In this document: positions 16,054-25,141 of the stretch, in pieces
How positions within the stretch are numbered: position 1 is the first letter of the stretch
Layout of the letters: every line of letters begins with the position of its first letter
Origin: Sphingomonas sp.
Lineage (GTDB): Bacteria > Pseudomonadota > Alphaproteobacteria > Sphingomonadales > Sphingomonadaceae
Direction: 5' to 3'
Length of the DNA stretch: 64,000 bases
Assembly (NCBI GenBank): GCA_019635535.1
Contig: JAHBZH010000001.1
Span: 2,012,995 to 2,076,994, forward strand
The notes under the pieces: model-generated
Told to the model about the DNA's origin: nothing
Seen by the model: only the letters and a program-made list of their open reading frames with translations
Database searches by the model: none
Translations under genes and position numbers: made by a program

Positions 16054-17391
16054 ATGTCCGCCGCCGTCCCCTCCTCCCCCTTCCACTATCGCGATTACCG
16101 GTTCTTCTGGTTCGCGCGGCTGGCGAGCACGATTGCGAACACGATGCTGATCGTCGTCATCGGCATCCACGTCTACGACATCGCGCGCGAGACGATGAGC
16201 ATCTACGAGGCGAGCTTCTGGCTCGGCATGATCGGGCTCGCCCAGTTCCTGCCCTTGCTGCTGCTCGTGCTCGTCGCCGGCTATGTCGCCGACCGGATCG
16301 ACCGGCGGCTGATCGTCGTGCTGGCGCTGGGCGGGGAGATGCTGTGCGGCCTGTGGCTCGCTGCCCTGGTCTGGGCCGATGCGATGAGCCTGGTGCCGCT
16401 CTTCGCGGTGTCGGTCGCGCTCGGCATCGGCCGCGCCTTCGCCGGGCCGGCGCTCGCCGCCTTCGCGCCCAATCTGGTGCCTGCCCCGCTGCTGCCGAGC
16501 GCGATCGCGCTGAACTCGATCGCCTGGCAGAGCGGCGCGGTGGCCGGGCCGCTGATCGGCGGCGGCGCCTATGCGCTCGGCGTCGCCCTCCCCTACGAGC
16601 TCTCCGCCTTGCTCTTCGCCCTCTCGGTCGGCGCGATGCTGATGGTGAAGCGCATCCCGCGCGGCAATGCCGGGGAGAGCAAGCCGCTGCGCGCGGTGAT
16701 CGAGGGCCTGGCCTATGTGCGCGACAACAAGATCGTGCTGGGCGCGATCACGCTGGACCTGTTCGCGGTGCTGCTCGGCGGCGCGACGGCGATGCTGCCC
16801 GTGTTCGCGCGCGACATCCTCCATGTCGGCTCGGAGGGACTGGGCGCGCTGCGCGCCGCGCCGGCGATCGGTGCCGCGCTCACCGCCGCCTTCCTGGCGC
16901 GCCGACCGTTGCAGCGCCATGTCGGGCGCAAGATGTTCATCTGCGTCGGCATCTTCGCGGTGGCGACGATCGTGTTCGGCGAAAGCCGCTGGATGTGGCT
17001 GTCGTTGGCCAGCCTGTTCGTGCTCGGCGCCGCGGACATGGTCAGCGTCTATGTCCGCGCCTCGCTGATCCAGATCCACACGCCGGACGCGATGCGCGGG
17101 CGGGTGTCGTCGGTCTCCGGCCTGTTCATCTCCACCTCCAACGAGCTGGGCGAATTCCGTGCGGGCCTCGCCGGCGCCGCCTTCGGGCCGGTCGCGGCGG
17201 TGGTGGGCGGCGGCGTGCTGGCGCTGGGCGTCACCGGCCTGTGCGCCTGGGCCTTCCCGGCGCTGCGCAAGGCCGACCGCTTCGTGCCGCCCGATGCCGA
17301 AATCCTCGACGCGGAGGCCGGAAAGGGCCAACCTGACGTCGAGCTACCTCCGCTGGTCGCCGGCCAGAAACTTGAGACCGAGAAAGGATAG
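16054..17391 (+). CDS. MFS transporter, EntS-like (DHA3) exporter
   Basis: Integral membrane protein of 445 aa with about 12 hydrophobic segments. The start F-H-Y-R-D-Y-R-F-F-W and the loop G-Y-V-A-D-R-I-D-R-R between helices 2 and 3 match the proton-driven exporters of the DHA3/EntS branch of the major facilitator superfamily. A second signature after helix 10 is T-P-D-A-M-R-G-R-V-S-S-V. Members export siderophores or drugs; no siderophore genes are nearby, so the substrate is unknown. cysK starts 3 bp after the stop and is probably co-transcribed. Confidence 0.85.
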   Translation: MSAAVPSSPFHYRDYRFFWFARLASTIANTMLIVVIGIHVYDIARETMSIYEASFWLGMIGLAQFLPLLLLVLVAGYVADRIDRRLIVVLALGGEMLCGLWLAALVWADAMSLVPLFAVSVALGIGRAFAGPALAAFAPNLVPAPLLPSAIALNSIAWQSGAVAGPLIGGGAYALGVALPYELSALLFALSVGAMLMVKRIPRGNAGESKPLRAVIEGLAYVRDNKIVLGAITLDLFAVLLGGATAMLPVFARDILHVGSEGLGALRAAPAIGAALTAAFLARRPLQRHVGRKMFICVGIFAVATIVFGESRWMWLSLASLFVLGAADMVSVYVRASLIQIHTPDAMRGRVSSVSGLFISTSNELGEFRAGLAGAAFGPVAAVVGGGVLALGVTGLCAWAFPALRKADRFVPPDAEILDAEAGKGQPDVELPPLVAGQKLETEKG

Positions 17392-17394
17392 CAG

Positions 17395-18312
17395 ATGAAA
17401 GCCGCCAGCATTCTCGAGACGATCGGCAACACGCCGCACATCCGGATCAACCGCCTGTTCGGCGATGCCGAGGTCTGGGTGAAATCCGAACGCGCCAATC
17501 CGGGCGCCTCGATCAAGGACCGCATCGCGCTGGCGATGATCGAGGATGCCGAGAAGTCCGGCAAGCTCCAGCCCGGCGGCACGATCATCGAGCCGACCAG
17601 CGGCAATACCGGCATCGGTCTCGCCATGGTCGCCGCGGTGAAGGGCTACAGGCTGGTGCTCGTCATGCCCGAAAGCATGAGCCTGGAGCGCCGCCGGCTG
17701 ATGCTGGCTTATGGCGCGACCTTCGATCTCACGCCCAAGGAAAAGGGCATGAAGGGCGCGATCGCCCGTGCGCAGGAGCTGATCGAGCAGACGCCGGGCA
17801 GCTGGATGCCGCAGCAATTCGAGAATCCGGCGAACCTGGAGGTCCACCGCCGCACGACCGCGCAGGAAATCCTGAACGATTTCAAGGATTCGCCAATCGA
17901 CATTCTGATCACCGGCGTCGGTACGGGCGGCCATATCACCGCCTCGGCCGAAGTGCTGAAAGCCGCCTGGCCCGGCCTGCAGGTCTTCGCGGTCGAGCCG
18001 ACCCTGTCGCCGGTCCTCTCCGGCGGGCAGCCGGGGCCGCACCCGATCCAGGGCATCGGCGCCGGCTTCGTCCCCGCCATCACCGATGTGTCGCTGTTCG
18101 ACGGCATCCTCCAGGTCGACCCCGCCGACGCCAAGGACTGGGCGCGGCGTTCAGCCCGCGAGGAAGGCCTGTTGGTCGGGATCAGCTCCGGCGCCACGTT
18201 GGCGGCCATCTCGCAGAAGCTGGCCGAGGTCGGCACCGGCAAGCGCATCCTCGGCTTCAACTACGACACCGGCGAGCGCTACCTCTCGGTGCCGGACTTC
18301 CTGCCCGAATAG
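17395..18312 (+). CDS. cysK: Cysteine synthase A (O-acetylserine sulfhydrylase)
   Basis: PLP enzyme that makes L-cysteine from O-acetylserine and sulfide. The 305-aa protein has the PLP lysine in P-G-A-S-I-K-D-R (K41), the substrate loop T-S-G-N-T-G, the phosphate-cup G-V-G-T-G-G and the C-terminal G-I-S-S-G-A segment. It is an A-type rather than a CysM-type enzyme by length and loop sequence. It sits 3 bp behind the MFS exporter and 10 bp before an AraC regulator on the same strand. Confidence 0.95.
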   Translation: MKAASILETIGNTPHIRINRLFGDAEVWVKSERANPGASIKDRIALAMIEDAEKSGKLQPGGTIIEPTSGNTGIGLAMVAAVKGYRLVLVMPESMSLERRRLMLAYGATFDLTPKEKGMKGAIARAQELIEQTPGSWMPQQFENPANLEVHRRTTAQEILNDFKDSPIDILITGVGTGGHITASAEVLKAAWPGLQVFAVEPTLSPVLSGGQPGPHPIQGIGAGFVPAITDVSLFDGILQVDPADAKDWARRSAREEGLLVGISSGATLAAISQKLAEVGTGKRILGFNYDTGERYLSVPDFLPE

Positions 18313-18322
18313 CCGCGCGGCG

Positions 18323-19114
18323 ATGCTCTTCCGCGAACTGCCCTTGCCGGAGGCGGCGCGCGGCGCCGCCGCCTGCGCCTGGCGGTTCGCGCTGGAGGAT
18401 CACGATCCGCCGGCCATCGAGCACATCGCCCCGCCGGACGGCGCGACCAATTTCGTCGTCATCGTCGGTCCGGACGGGCAGCTCATGGCGCGGTTCATCG
18501 GCCCGGCGCTCGCAGCGCGGCGCATTCCGGTCATGCGCGGCTGGTCCTATGCCGGCCTGAGGCTGCGGCCCGAGGCGGCGTTGGCCGTCACCGGCCGGGC
18601 GCCCGATCCCGCATTGTCGGAGCCGCTGGCGACGGACGGGCCCTTCGCGGCGATCATCGTCGATCTTGCCGCCCTCGCCGTCGACGACTGGCGGGGCGGC
18701 GAAGGCATCGCGGCGGCGCTCGCCGGCATAACCGGCCAAGATCGGGCGGTCGCCGACGCGGTCGATCGCCTCGCCCTCAGCGGCGGCACGATTCCGATCG
18801 CCCGGCTCGCCGAGCAGGCCGGGATCGGCGCCCGGCAATTTCGCCGCCGTTTCCTCGCCGCGACGGGCATCCCCGCCAAGCAATATGCCTCGATCCAGCG
18901 CGTGCGCCGCGCGCTGCTGCTGTCGCTCGGCGATCCCGACTGGGCGGGGATCGCCAGCGCGGCCGGCTTCGCCGACCAGCCCCATCTCGCCCGCGACATC
19001 AGGGGCCGGTTCGGCGCCGCGCCGGTGACGGTGCGCGGCTATCTCGGGGGCATCCGGCACGAGCTGATCGCGCCCGTCCGTTTCGTTCAAGACGCCGCTC
19101 CGCGCGGCGGCTAG
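18323..19114 (+). CDS. AraC-family transcriptional regulator
   Basis: 263-aa regulator. The C-terminal 100 residues carry two helix-turn-helix units of the AraC/XylS type (I-A-R-L-A-E-Q-A-G-I-G-A-R-Q-F-R-R-R-F and the later G-F-A-D-Q-P-H-L-A-R-D-I segment). The N-terminal region resembles the DUF6597-type sensor of short AraC proteins. The ligand is unknown. It follows cysK by 10 bp and may be in the same transcript; the start ATG 18323 lacks a clear ribosome site, consistent with read-through translation. Confidence 0.82.
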   Translation: MLFRELPLPEAARGAAACAWRFALEDHDPPAIEHIAPPDGATNFVVIVGPDGQLMARFIGPALAARRIPVMRGWSYAGLRLRPEAALAVTGRAPDPALSEPLATDGPFAAIIVDLAALAVDDWRGGEGIAAALAGITGQDRAVADAVDRLALSGGTIPIARLAEQAGIGARQFRRRFLAATGIPAKQYASIQRVRRALLLSLGDPDWAGIASAAGFADQPHLARDIRGRFGAAPVTVRGYLGGIRHELIAPVRFVQDAAPRGG

Positions 19115-19143
19115 GAGCCGGCCAGCCACCGATGGAGCCCGCC

Positions 19144-19656
19144 ATGCGAATCATCGTCGCCCTTGTTATGCTGTTCGCCATGTTTCCCGCCGCCGCCCAG
19201 ACACCGCCGCCGCCGAGCGAGAGAATGGCGCCTTTCGCCGCCCTGGTCGGCGACTGGCACGGATCGGGCTGGATCGTCACGCCGCAGGGCCGGCGGGCCG
19301 AGGTGCGATCGCGCGAGACGGTGACGGCGCGGCTGTCCGGCAATGCCCTCCTCGTCGAGGGCCGGCATTTCGAGGCCGGCCAGCCCGATCGGCTGGTCCA
19401 CGACGCGATGGCGATGATCGTCTGGGACGCCCCGACCGGCGCCTACCGCATGCGCAGCGCGCTCGCGAGCGGCCTCAACGGCGATTTCGCGATCGAGCCG
19501 CGCGGCGAGACGATCGCCTGGGCGATGGACACGCCCGGCGGCCGGATCGACTATCTGATCACGATCAGCGGCGACACCTGGATCGAGCACGGCACGCTCA
19601 CTGCGCCCGACGGCCGCCAGATCGCGTTCATGGAATTGCGGCTCACGCGGCAATAG
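19144..19656 (+). CDS. Secreted protein of unknown function
   Basis: 170-aa protein with a Sec signal peptide (basic start, hydrophobic core to about residue 18, A-A-A-Q cleavage region). The mature part begins F-A-A-L-V-G-D-W-H-G-S-G-W, the G-x-W opening of small lipocalin-like or DUF1579-type beta-barrels. I cannot name it more closely. ATG 19144 is preferred to 19132 because GGAG at 19134-19137 gives proper spacing. It lies 29 bp after the AraC gene on the same strand and converges with the peptidase-like gene. Confidence 0.65.
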   Translation: MRIIVALVMLFAMFPAAAQTPPPPSERMAPFAALVGDWHGSGWIVTPQGRRAEVRSRETVTARLSGNALLVEGRHFEAGQPDRLVHDAMAMIVWDAPTGAYRMRSALASGLNGDFAIEPRGETIAWAMDTPGGRIDYLITISGDTWIEHGTLTAPDGRQIAFMELRLTRQ

Positions 19657-19673
19657 CCGTGCGAGCCCTTCAC

Positions 19674-21200
19674 CTACCGGATCGTCGCCAGCTCGTAGAG
19701 CATGTCCGCGTACATCATCGCGCTCTCGTTCAGGCCCGCGACGCGCGGATTGCTGCTCTCGACGATGAAGAACTCGTTGGGCGCGTGGGCGCCGCCGCCA
19801 TGGCCGATTCCGAAATGACCCGCCGGCTTGCGCAGCGGATCGCCGGTGAAGACCACGCCGGGCCATGAACCCGCGCTGCGCGGAAACAGGCTGAACGGCA
19901 CATTGGCGCGGGTGAAGACCGCCTGCTGGGCACGGATCAGGCGCGAATCCTCCGCCGTCTCGGTCGGGTTGTAGCCGCCGCTCATATTGACCTCGACATC
20001 CCCGAAGCCGTTCGCGGCGAGATGGGCGCGCAGCTTGGCGAGGCAATCCTCGACCGTCATATTCGGGACCAGCCTCAGGTCGAGCTTGGCGACGCCCCGC
20101 GCCGGCAGGATCGTCTTGCCCCCCGGTCCCGTATAGCCGGCGACCAGCCCTTCGATATTGACGGTGGGTTGCGACACGAGCCGTTCGAGGGATTCGCGCC
20201 AGGGCAGATCGTCGATCCAGCGCGGCACGCCGAGCTGGCGCTTAGCCTCATCCTCGTTGCGCACCCGGGCATTTTCGGCAACGAGCGCGCGCTCCCGCGC
20301 GGTCAGGGGGCGGACATGATCGAACCAGCCCTCGATCGCCGGCGTGTTGCCGCCATCGCGGACCAGGCTGTTCAGCGCCATGACGAGGTGCCAGACCGGG
20401 CTGTCGACCTGCGCCTTCAGGCTGGAATGGATGTCCTGTGCCGGGCCCCGTCCCCAGCGCTCGCCGCTGGCGACCAGCTCCAGCTCGATGATGCCCTTGG
20501 AGCCCAAGGTGATCATCACTTGCCCGTCCGGCCCCTGGCTGGCGAAGGGAATGAACACCCCTTCCGCCCGACGGAAGGCGCGCAGCACCTCGGCATCCTG
20601 AAAGACGTTGTGGAAATTGGGCGAGCCGATCTCCTCCTCGCCCTCGGCGAGCAGCACCAGATTGACCGGCAGCCGCTTGTTCGCCGCCCTGAAGGCGTGG
20701 AGCGCGGCGAGGAAGGCCCCTTCCGGTCCCTTCTGGTTGACCGCGCCGCGCCCCCGGATCGCGCGGCCGACCGGATGATCGAAGAATTGCGCCTCGAGCG
20801 GCGGCGTGGTCCATTCGGACGCGTCATACTGCTTCACGTCGTACATGAAATAGATGCCGATGGTGCGGGGCGCACTGGCGTCGAGCACGCCGAACACCGC
20901 CGGGATGCCGCCGGTCGAAACCTTGCGCACGCCGGTGAAGCCCGCCTCCGTCGCGAGCCGCATCATATGATCGGCGCCGGGATCGATGTTGAGCCCTTCG
21001 GCGGCGATGGTGGGCAGCGCGATCCAGTCACGGATCCGTGCCACCGCCTCGTCATGCCCGGCCTCGATGGCGCGGCGCAGCGCGTCCCGGTCGCCATCGC
21101 GCCGGCTCTGGGCGAACGTCGCGCCCGGCGCCAGCAATGCGGCGGAGGCCGCGGCGGCTTTCAGGATATCGCGGCGGTTCGAAGACGGCTGATCGGTCAT
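19674..21200 (-). CDS. Tat-exported M20/M25/M40-family protein
   Basis: 508-aa member of the M20 metallopeptidase clan with an N-terminal twin-arginine signal (R9-R10-D-I-L-K then a hydrophobic run to A-F-A-Q). The fold signature is clear, but two canonical zinc ligands differ. The usual H-x-D is M119-Y-D121, and the bridging Asp in G-R-G-x-x-D-x-K-G is N155. The E-G-E-E-E pair (188-190), the D-I-H-S-S site and the terminal G-G-G-A-H-A-P-N-E are intact. Activity may therefore need a single or different metal, or the protein is a specialised subfamily. The start is supported by GGGGAGC upstream of ATG 21200. Confidence 0.8.
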   Translation of the reverse strand: MTDQPSSNRRDILKAAAASAALLAPGATFAQSRRDGDRDALRRAIEAGHDEAVARIRDWIALPTIAAEGLNIDPGADHMMRLATEAGFTGVRKVSTGGIPAVFGVLDASAPRTIGIYFMYDVKQYDASEWTTPPLEAQFFDHPVGRAIRGRGAVNQKGPEGAFLAALHAFRAANKRLPVNLVLLAEGEEEIGSPNFHNVFQDAEVLRAFRRAEGVFIPFASQGPDGQVMITLGSKGIIELELVASGERWGRGPAQDIHSSLKAQVDSPVWHLVMALNSLVRDGGNTPAIEGWFDHVRPLTARERALVAENARVRNEDEAKRQLGVPRWIDDLPWRESLERLVSQPTVNIEGLVAGYTGPGGKTILPARGVAKLDLRLVPNMTVEDCLAKLRAHLAANGFGDVEVNMSGGYNPTETAEDSRLIRAQQAVFTRANVPFSLFPRSAGSWPGVVFTGDPLRKPAGHFGIGHGGGAHAPNEFFIVESSNPRVAGLNESAMMYADMLYELATIR

Positions 21201-21321
21201 GGCGCTCCCCTGTTCGACGGCGGGGAGGAATGAACAACCGTCGTCGCGCGCTGTCCAGCCCCTTCCGGAACCGACCGGCGAAGGACGGCGTTCTGGCGGC
21301 GTAACCAAGGGGAGCTTCCAG

Positions 21322-21579
21322 ATGGACGAACAGGAACGGCCGACGGTCGAGCGCGAGACGACCGTGATCCACACCCGCGAAAGCGGCGGCGGGGGCGTGA
21401 TCGCCGCCGTGGTGCTGCTGTTCGTGGCCGGCGCGATCGCCTTCTTCTTCTTCGGCGGCTATTTCGAGAAGGCGGCGGACGACGTGAACGTAAACGTCAA
21501 TGTCGATGTGCCGAAGGTCGAGTTGCCCGATGTGGAGATCGCGCCGCCGCCCGCGACGGAGCCCGCCAACAAGACATAG
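21322..21579 (+). CDS. Small single-span membrane protein
   Basis: 85-aa protein with a charged N-terminal 26 residues, one strong transmembrane helix (V-I-A-A-V-V-L-L-F onward, about 28-48, ending in F-F-F-F-G-G-Y) and an acidic tail. The tail has alternating V-N-V-N-V-N-V-D and then V-P-K-V-E-L-P-D-V-E, ending Pro/Ala-rich. The tail pattern suggests an extended beta or coiled periplasmic stretch. Family unknown. The start ATG 21322 is supported by GGGGAG at 21309-21314. Divergent from the M20-family gene, convergent with the TetR gene. Confidence 0.7.
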   Translation: MDEQERPTVERETTVIHTRESGGGGVIAAVVLLFVAGAIAFFFFGGYFEKAADDVNVNVNVDVPKVELPDVEIAPPPATEPANKT

Positions 21580-21608
21580 TTTCCCGGCCTACGCCGCCGA
21601 GAGCGCGC

Positions 21609-22283
21609 TTACCGCGTCACGGGCGCGAAAATCTCCCGGATCATCGCGCGATGGAGCAGCGATTGACGCTCGATCACGCCGGCGTCGCCGAGCGCCCGCC
21701 ACAAGATGATGCTGCCGTCCGTCACCACCGTGATCTGGTCGGCAAGATCGGCGAGGTCGATGGCGATACGCGGCGGATAGACGCGCGCGACCGCTTCCAA
21801 CCAGGCGAGGTTGCGTCGGCGCCAGTCGATCATGCCCTCGCGATTTAGCCGCGTCACCTCCGAATCGAACAACCGGTCCTGATAGGTCAGCGTCGAGACC
21901 AGGCAGCCGGGATGGGTCGTGAGCATGTCCGCCATCGTCTCGGACATCAGCTTGAGGTAGATCAGGAAGGCATGGAGCGGGTCGTCGCTGAGCTCGCGTG
22001 CGCGCGCCTCGAGCCGGTCGAGCAACGCTGCATTTTCCGCCAGATAGCGTTCGATCAGCGCGCGGGCGAGATCGTTCTTGTCTTTGAAATGATAGAAGAA
22101 GCCGCTCTTGGTGATGCCGGCGGCCTCGACCAGTTCGTCGATCGAAGTGGCGGCGAACCCCTTGTCGAGAATCCGCTCATAAGCGAGGTCGAGCAATCGT
22201 CCGCGGGTCCGCGCGCCCTTGCCGCCGGTGGAAGTGCCGGACTGTACCGCCGGTGCTTTTTTCGCTGTCGCCGGGCCCGGCAT
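21609..22283 (-). CDS. TetR/AcrR-family transcriptional regulator
   Basis: 224-aa repressor-type protein. The N-terminal helix-turn-helix runs from about residue 24 (T-R-G-R-L-L-D-L-A) through G-F-A-A-T-S-I-D-E-L-V-E-A-A-G and S-G-F-F-Y-H-F-K-D-K, the canonical TetR DNA-binding unit, followed by a helical ligand domain. ATG 22283 is used (GAGGGAAAC upstream); the frame is open to 22382. Target genes are not evident, and no adjacent operator palindrome stood out. Confidence 0.87.
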   Translation of the reverse strand: MPGPATAKKAPAVQSGTSTGGKGARTRGRLLDLAYERILDKGFAATSIDELVEAAGITKSGFFYHFKDKNDLARALIERYLAENAALLDRLEARARELSDDPLHAFLIYLKLMSETMADMLTTHPGCLVSTLTYQDRLFDSEVTRLNREGMIDWRRRNLAWLEAVARVYPPRIAIDLADLADQITVVTDGSIILWRALGDAGVIERQSLLHRAMIREIFAPVTR

Positions 22284-22448
22284 CGTTCGTTTCCCTCGCG
22301 TGATGACCCCGAATTTCCCTAGCATATTCGTGGCTTGGCCGCACCATGGAGGAAAGCGACCGCGAGCAGGCTGGATGCGCAACGACGTCCGGCCCTAGTT
22401 TGGCGGCATCCCCCGGCGACCGTCGGGGGCTCTCTTCGGGAGTGTGAC

Positions 22449-22604
22449 ATGAACCGTTCGGCGGGCGCGATGCTGTGCCTCCTTTTCTTCCTGTCCGGCG
22501 CGATGACGACGGCCGCGGACGGCAGCCTGCTTCGAATCGACGTGGAAGCAACCGCCCATCCGGGTGACCGGATCACGGACGTGCTGCTCGACGGCCGATT
22601 CTAG
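22449..22604 (+). CDS. Short secreted peptide, unknown
   Basis: 51-codon frame with a convincing Sec signal (M-N-R-S then a hydrophobic run to about residue 20, cleavage near T-A-A-D) and only about 28 mature residues, acidic and ending in D-G-R-F. GGGAG lies 8 nt before the ATG. It ends 36 bp before the homocysteine methyltransferase start and could be its leader. Real translation is plausible but unproven; it could also be a truncated gene. A GC-rich hairpin (CCCCCG/CGGGGG, about 22409-22428) lies just upstream. Confidence 0.4.
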   Translation: MNRSAGAMLCLLFFLSGAMTTAADGSLLRIDVEATAHPGDRITDVLLDGRF

Positions 22605-22640
22605 TCTCCTCCCTCCCCGACAATTCATCAGGATTCGATC

Positions 22641-23579
22641 ATGAACACCCACTCCCTGCCCCAGCCCGGCCGCCTGTTTCTCACCGACGGCGGGCTCGAG
22701 ACCGACTTCATCTTCAACCGCGGCATCGACCTGCCCTGCTTCGCCTCGATCATGCTGCTCCGCGACGCGCAAGGGCGGCACCAGCTCGAAGCCTATTTCC
22801 GGCGCTATCTGGAAATCGCGCGCGGCACGGGCGCCGGCTTCATCCTTGAAAGCGCGACCTGGCGCGCCAGCCCGGACTGGGCTGCGCCGCTCGGCCTGGC
22901 ACTTGCAGAACTGGAGCATCTGAACCTCGCTGCGATCGAGATGCTCAAAGCACTGCGCGCCGAATATCAAACGGAAACCATGCCGATCTTCGTCAGCGGC
23001 TGCCACGGCCCGCGCGGCGACGGTTACGATCCCGAGCGGATCATGAGCATCGGCGAGGCGCGGGACTATCATGCCTGGCAGGCCGAAATTCTTGCCCGCG
23101 CCGGCGCGGACATGCTGAGCGGGTTGACGATGACCAACGTCAACGAAGCGATTGGCGTCGCGCGCGCCGCCCGCGACGTCGGCCTGCCCGCCGTCATCTC
23201 GTTCACGGTCGAGACCGACGGCCGCCTGCCCACCGGCGACATGCTCGGCGACGCGATCGAAGCGGTGGATGCCGCCACCGACGGCTATCCCGCTTACTTC
23301 ATGATCAACTGCGCGCATCCGAGCCATTTCGAGACCAGCTTGGCCGAAGGCAGCGGCTGGACCCGCCGCATTCGCGGCCTGCGCGTCAACGCGTCGCGGT
23401 GCAGCCATGCCGAGCTGGACGCGATGACCGTGCTCGATGATGGCGATCCTGCCGAGCTGGGCCGCGAACATCGCGCACTGCGCGCGCAATTGCCTTGGAT
23501 CGATGTGCTGGGCGGCTGCTGCGGCACCGACCACCGCCACGTCGCGGCGATCGCCCAGGCCTGCCTGGAAACCGCCTAG
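22641..23579 (+). CDS. Homocysteine S-methyltransferase family protein
   Basis: Zinc-dependent methyltransferase of the BHMT/MmuM fold (312 aa), expected to move a methyl group from a donor such as S-methylmethionine or betaine to homocysteine. Zinc ligands are C224 (in I-N-C-A-H-P) and C293/C294 (G-G-C-C-G-T). The opening D-G-G-L-E-T matches the homocysteine-binding loop. The donor cannot be told. It converges on comM with a 4-bp overlap. The longer gap upstream has no obvious SAM riboswitch. Confidence 0.85.
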   Translation: MNTHSLPQPGRLFLTDGGLETDFIFNRGIDLPCFASIMLLRDAQGRHQLEAYFRRYLEIARGTGAGFILESATWRASPDWAAPLGLALAELEHLNLAAIEMLKALRAEYQTETMPIFVSGCHGPRGDGYDPERIMSIGEARDYHAWQAEILARAGADMLSGLTMTNVNEAIGVARAARDVGLPAVISFTVETDGRLPTGDMLGDAIEAVDAATDGYPAYFMINCAHPSHFETSLAEGSGWTRRIRGLRVNASRCSHAELDAMTVLDDGDPAELGREHRALRAQLPWIDVLGGCCGTDHRHVAAIAQACLETA

Positions 23580-25084
23580 CTGCGCGGCGCCTGACGCCGG
23601 TAGCTGAGCGCTTCGGCGACATGGACCCTGCCGACCTCGCCGGCGCCGGCGAGGTCGGCGACGGTGCGCGCGACGCGCATGACGCGGTGATAGCCGCGCG
23701 CGGAGAGGCGCATCGCCTCGGCGGCTTGGGCGAGCAGGCGCTTGCCGGGATCGTCGGGGGCGGCGACGGCGTCGAGCAACTCGCCGTCCGCCTCGGCATT
23801 GGTGCGCGGGCCCTTTCCGTCGTAGCGCGCGGTCTGGACGGCGCGCGCAGCGGCGACCCGCGCGGCGACTTCGGCGGAGCCCTCGGCGGGCGGCGGCAGC
23901 GCGAGATCGGCGGCGGCGACGGCGGCGACCTCGACATGCAGGTCGATCCGGTCGAGCAAGGGCCCTGAAACCTTGGCCTGGTAATCGGCGGCGCATCGGG
24001 GCGCGCGGGCGCAGGCGAGCGCGGGATCGCCGAGATGGCCGCAGCGGCACGGATTCATCGCCGCGACGAGCTGGACCCGGGCCGGGAAGGTGACATGGGC
24101 GTTGGCGCGCGCGACCTGAACGACGCCCGTCTCCAGCGGCTGGCGCAGCGAATCGAGCGCGACGCGCTGGAATTCCGGCAGCTCGTCGAGGAAGAGCACG
24201 CCGAGATGGGCGAGGCTGATTTCGCCGGGCCGCACCTTCAGCCCGCCGCCGACCAAAGCGGGCATCGAGGCGCTGTGGTGCGGCGCGCGATAGGGCCGGG
24301 TGCGGATCAGGCGGCCGTCCTTCAGCTCGCCGGCCACCGAGGCGACCATCGAGACTTCCAGCGCCTCGGCCGGATTGAGATCGGGCAGGATGCCGGGCAG
24401 GCAGGCGGCGAGGAGCGACTTGCCGGCGCCGGGCGGGCCGCTCATCAGCAGGTTGTGGCCGCCCGCCGCGGCGATCTCCAGCGCGCGCTTGGCGGTTTCC
24501 TGACCCTTCACCTGGGCGAGATCGGGGCCGCGGCCCGGCGGCTCCGCCTCGCCCGGCACGGGCGGGGTCAGCACCGCCTGCCCGCGCAGATGATTGGTGA
24601 GGGCAATGAGATCGGGCGCGGCGATCACCTCGACATCGCCGGCCCAGGCCGCCTCCCCGCCCTGCGCAGCCGGGCAGATCAGCCCCAGCCCCTGCGCCGA
24701 GGCATGGAGCGCGGCGAGCAGCACGCCGGGCGACGGCGCGATCCGGCCGTCCAGCCCCAGCTCGCCGACCGCGACATAGCCGGCCAACGTTTCTGCATCG
24801 ACCGCGCCCATCGCGGCGAGCAGGCCGAGCGCGATCGGCAGATCGTAATGCGAGCCTTCCTTGGGCAGGTCCGCCGGCGAGAGATTGACCGTGATCCGCT
24901 TGGGCGGCAGCGACAGCCCGATCGCGGCGAGCGCGGCATGGACCCGCTCCCGGCTTTCGCCCACCGCCTTGTCCGGCAGGCCGACGACGAGGAATTTGGG
25001 CAGACCCGGCGCGATCTGCACCTGCACCTCCACGGCGCGCGCCTCCAGCCCCAGAAACGCCACCGTGGCGACATGCGCGACCAT
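23576..25084 (-). CDS. comM: YifB/ComM family Mg-chelatase-like AAA+ ATPase
   Basis: 502-aa AAA+ protein. An N-terminal Lon-protease-like fold (about residues 1-170, with N-L-S-P-A-D-L-P-K-E-G) is followed by the ATPase with Walker A G-P-P-G-A-G-K-S, Walker B V-L-F-L-D-E-L-P-E, and a C-terminal Mg-chelatase subdomain with N-P-C-R-C-G-H. In competent bacteria ComM is a hexameric helicase that extends branch migration of incoming DNA; dprA, another transformation gene, lies at 53 kb. It starts 57 bp after the end of the kinase/PqqD gene on the same strand, possibly in one transcript. Confidence 0.93.
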   Translation of the reverse strand: MVAHVATVAFLGLEARAVEVQVQIAPGLPKFLVVGLPDKAVGESRERVHAALAAIGLSLPPKRITVNLSPADLPKEGSHYDLPIALGLLAAMGAVDAETLAGYVAVGELGLDGRIAPSPGVLLAALHASAQGLGLICPAAQGGEAAWAGDVEVIAAPDLIALTNHLRGQAVLTPPVPGEAEPPGRGPDLAQVKGQETAKRALEIAAAGGHNLLMSGPPGAGKSLLAACLPGILPDLNPAEALEVSMVASVAGELKDGRLIRTRPYRAPHHSASMPALVGGGLKVRPGEISLAHLGVLFLDELPEFQRVALDSLRQPLETGVVQVARANAHVTFPARVQLVAAMNPCRCGHLGDPALACARAPRCAADYQAKVSGPLLDRIDLHVEVAAVAAADLALPPPAEGSAEVAARVAAARAVQTARYDGKGPRTNAEADGELLDAVAAPDDPGKRLLAQAAEAMRLSARGYHRVMRVARTVADLAGAGEVGRVHVAEALSYRRQAPRS

Positions 25085-25141
25085 CCTGCCCCCTCTCCCC
25101 CTGCCCGCACCTTGGCGGCAAGTCGACAGGAAGTCGAGATG

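Noticed and set aside
22605..22640. SAM-type riboswitch before the homocysteine methyltransferase
   Set aside because: The gap is too short and no SAM-II or SAH-like conserved core was recognised there or just upstream.
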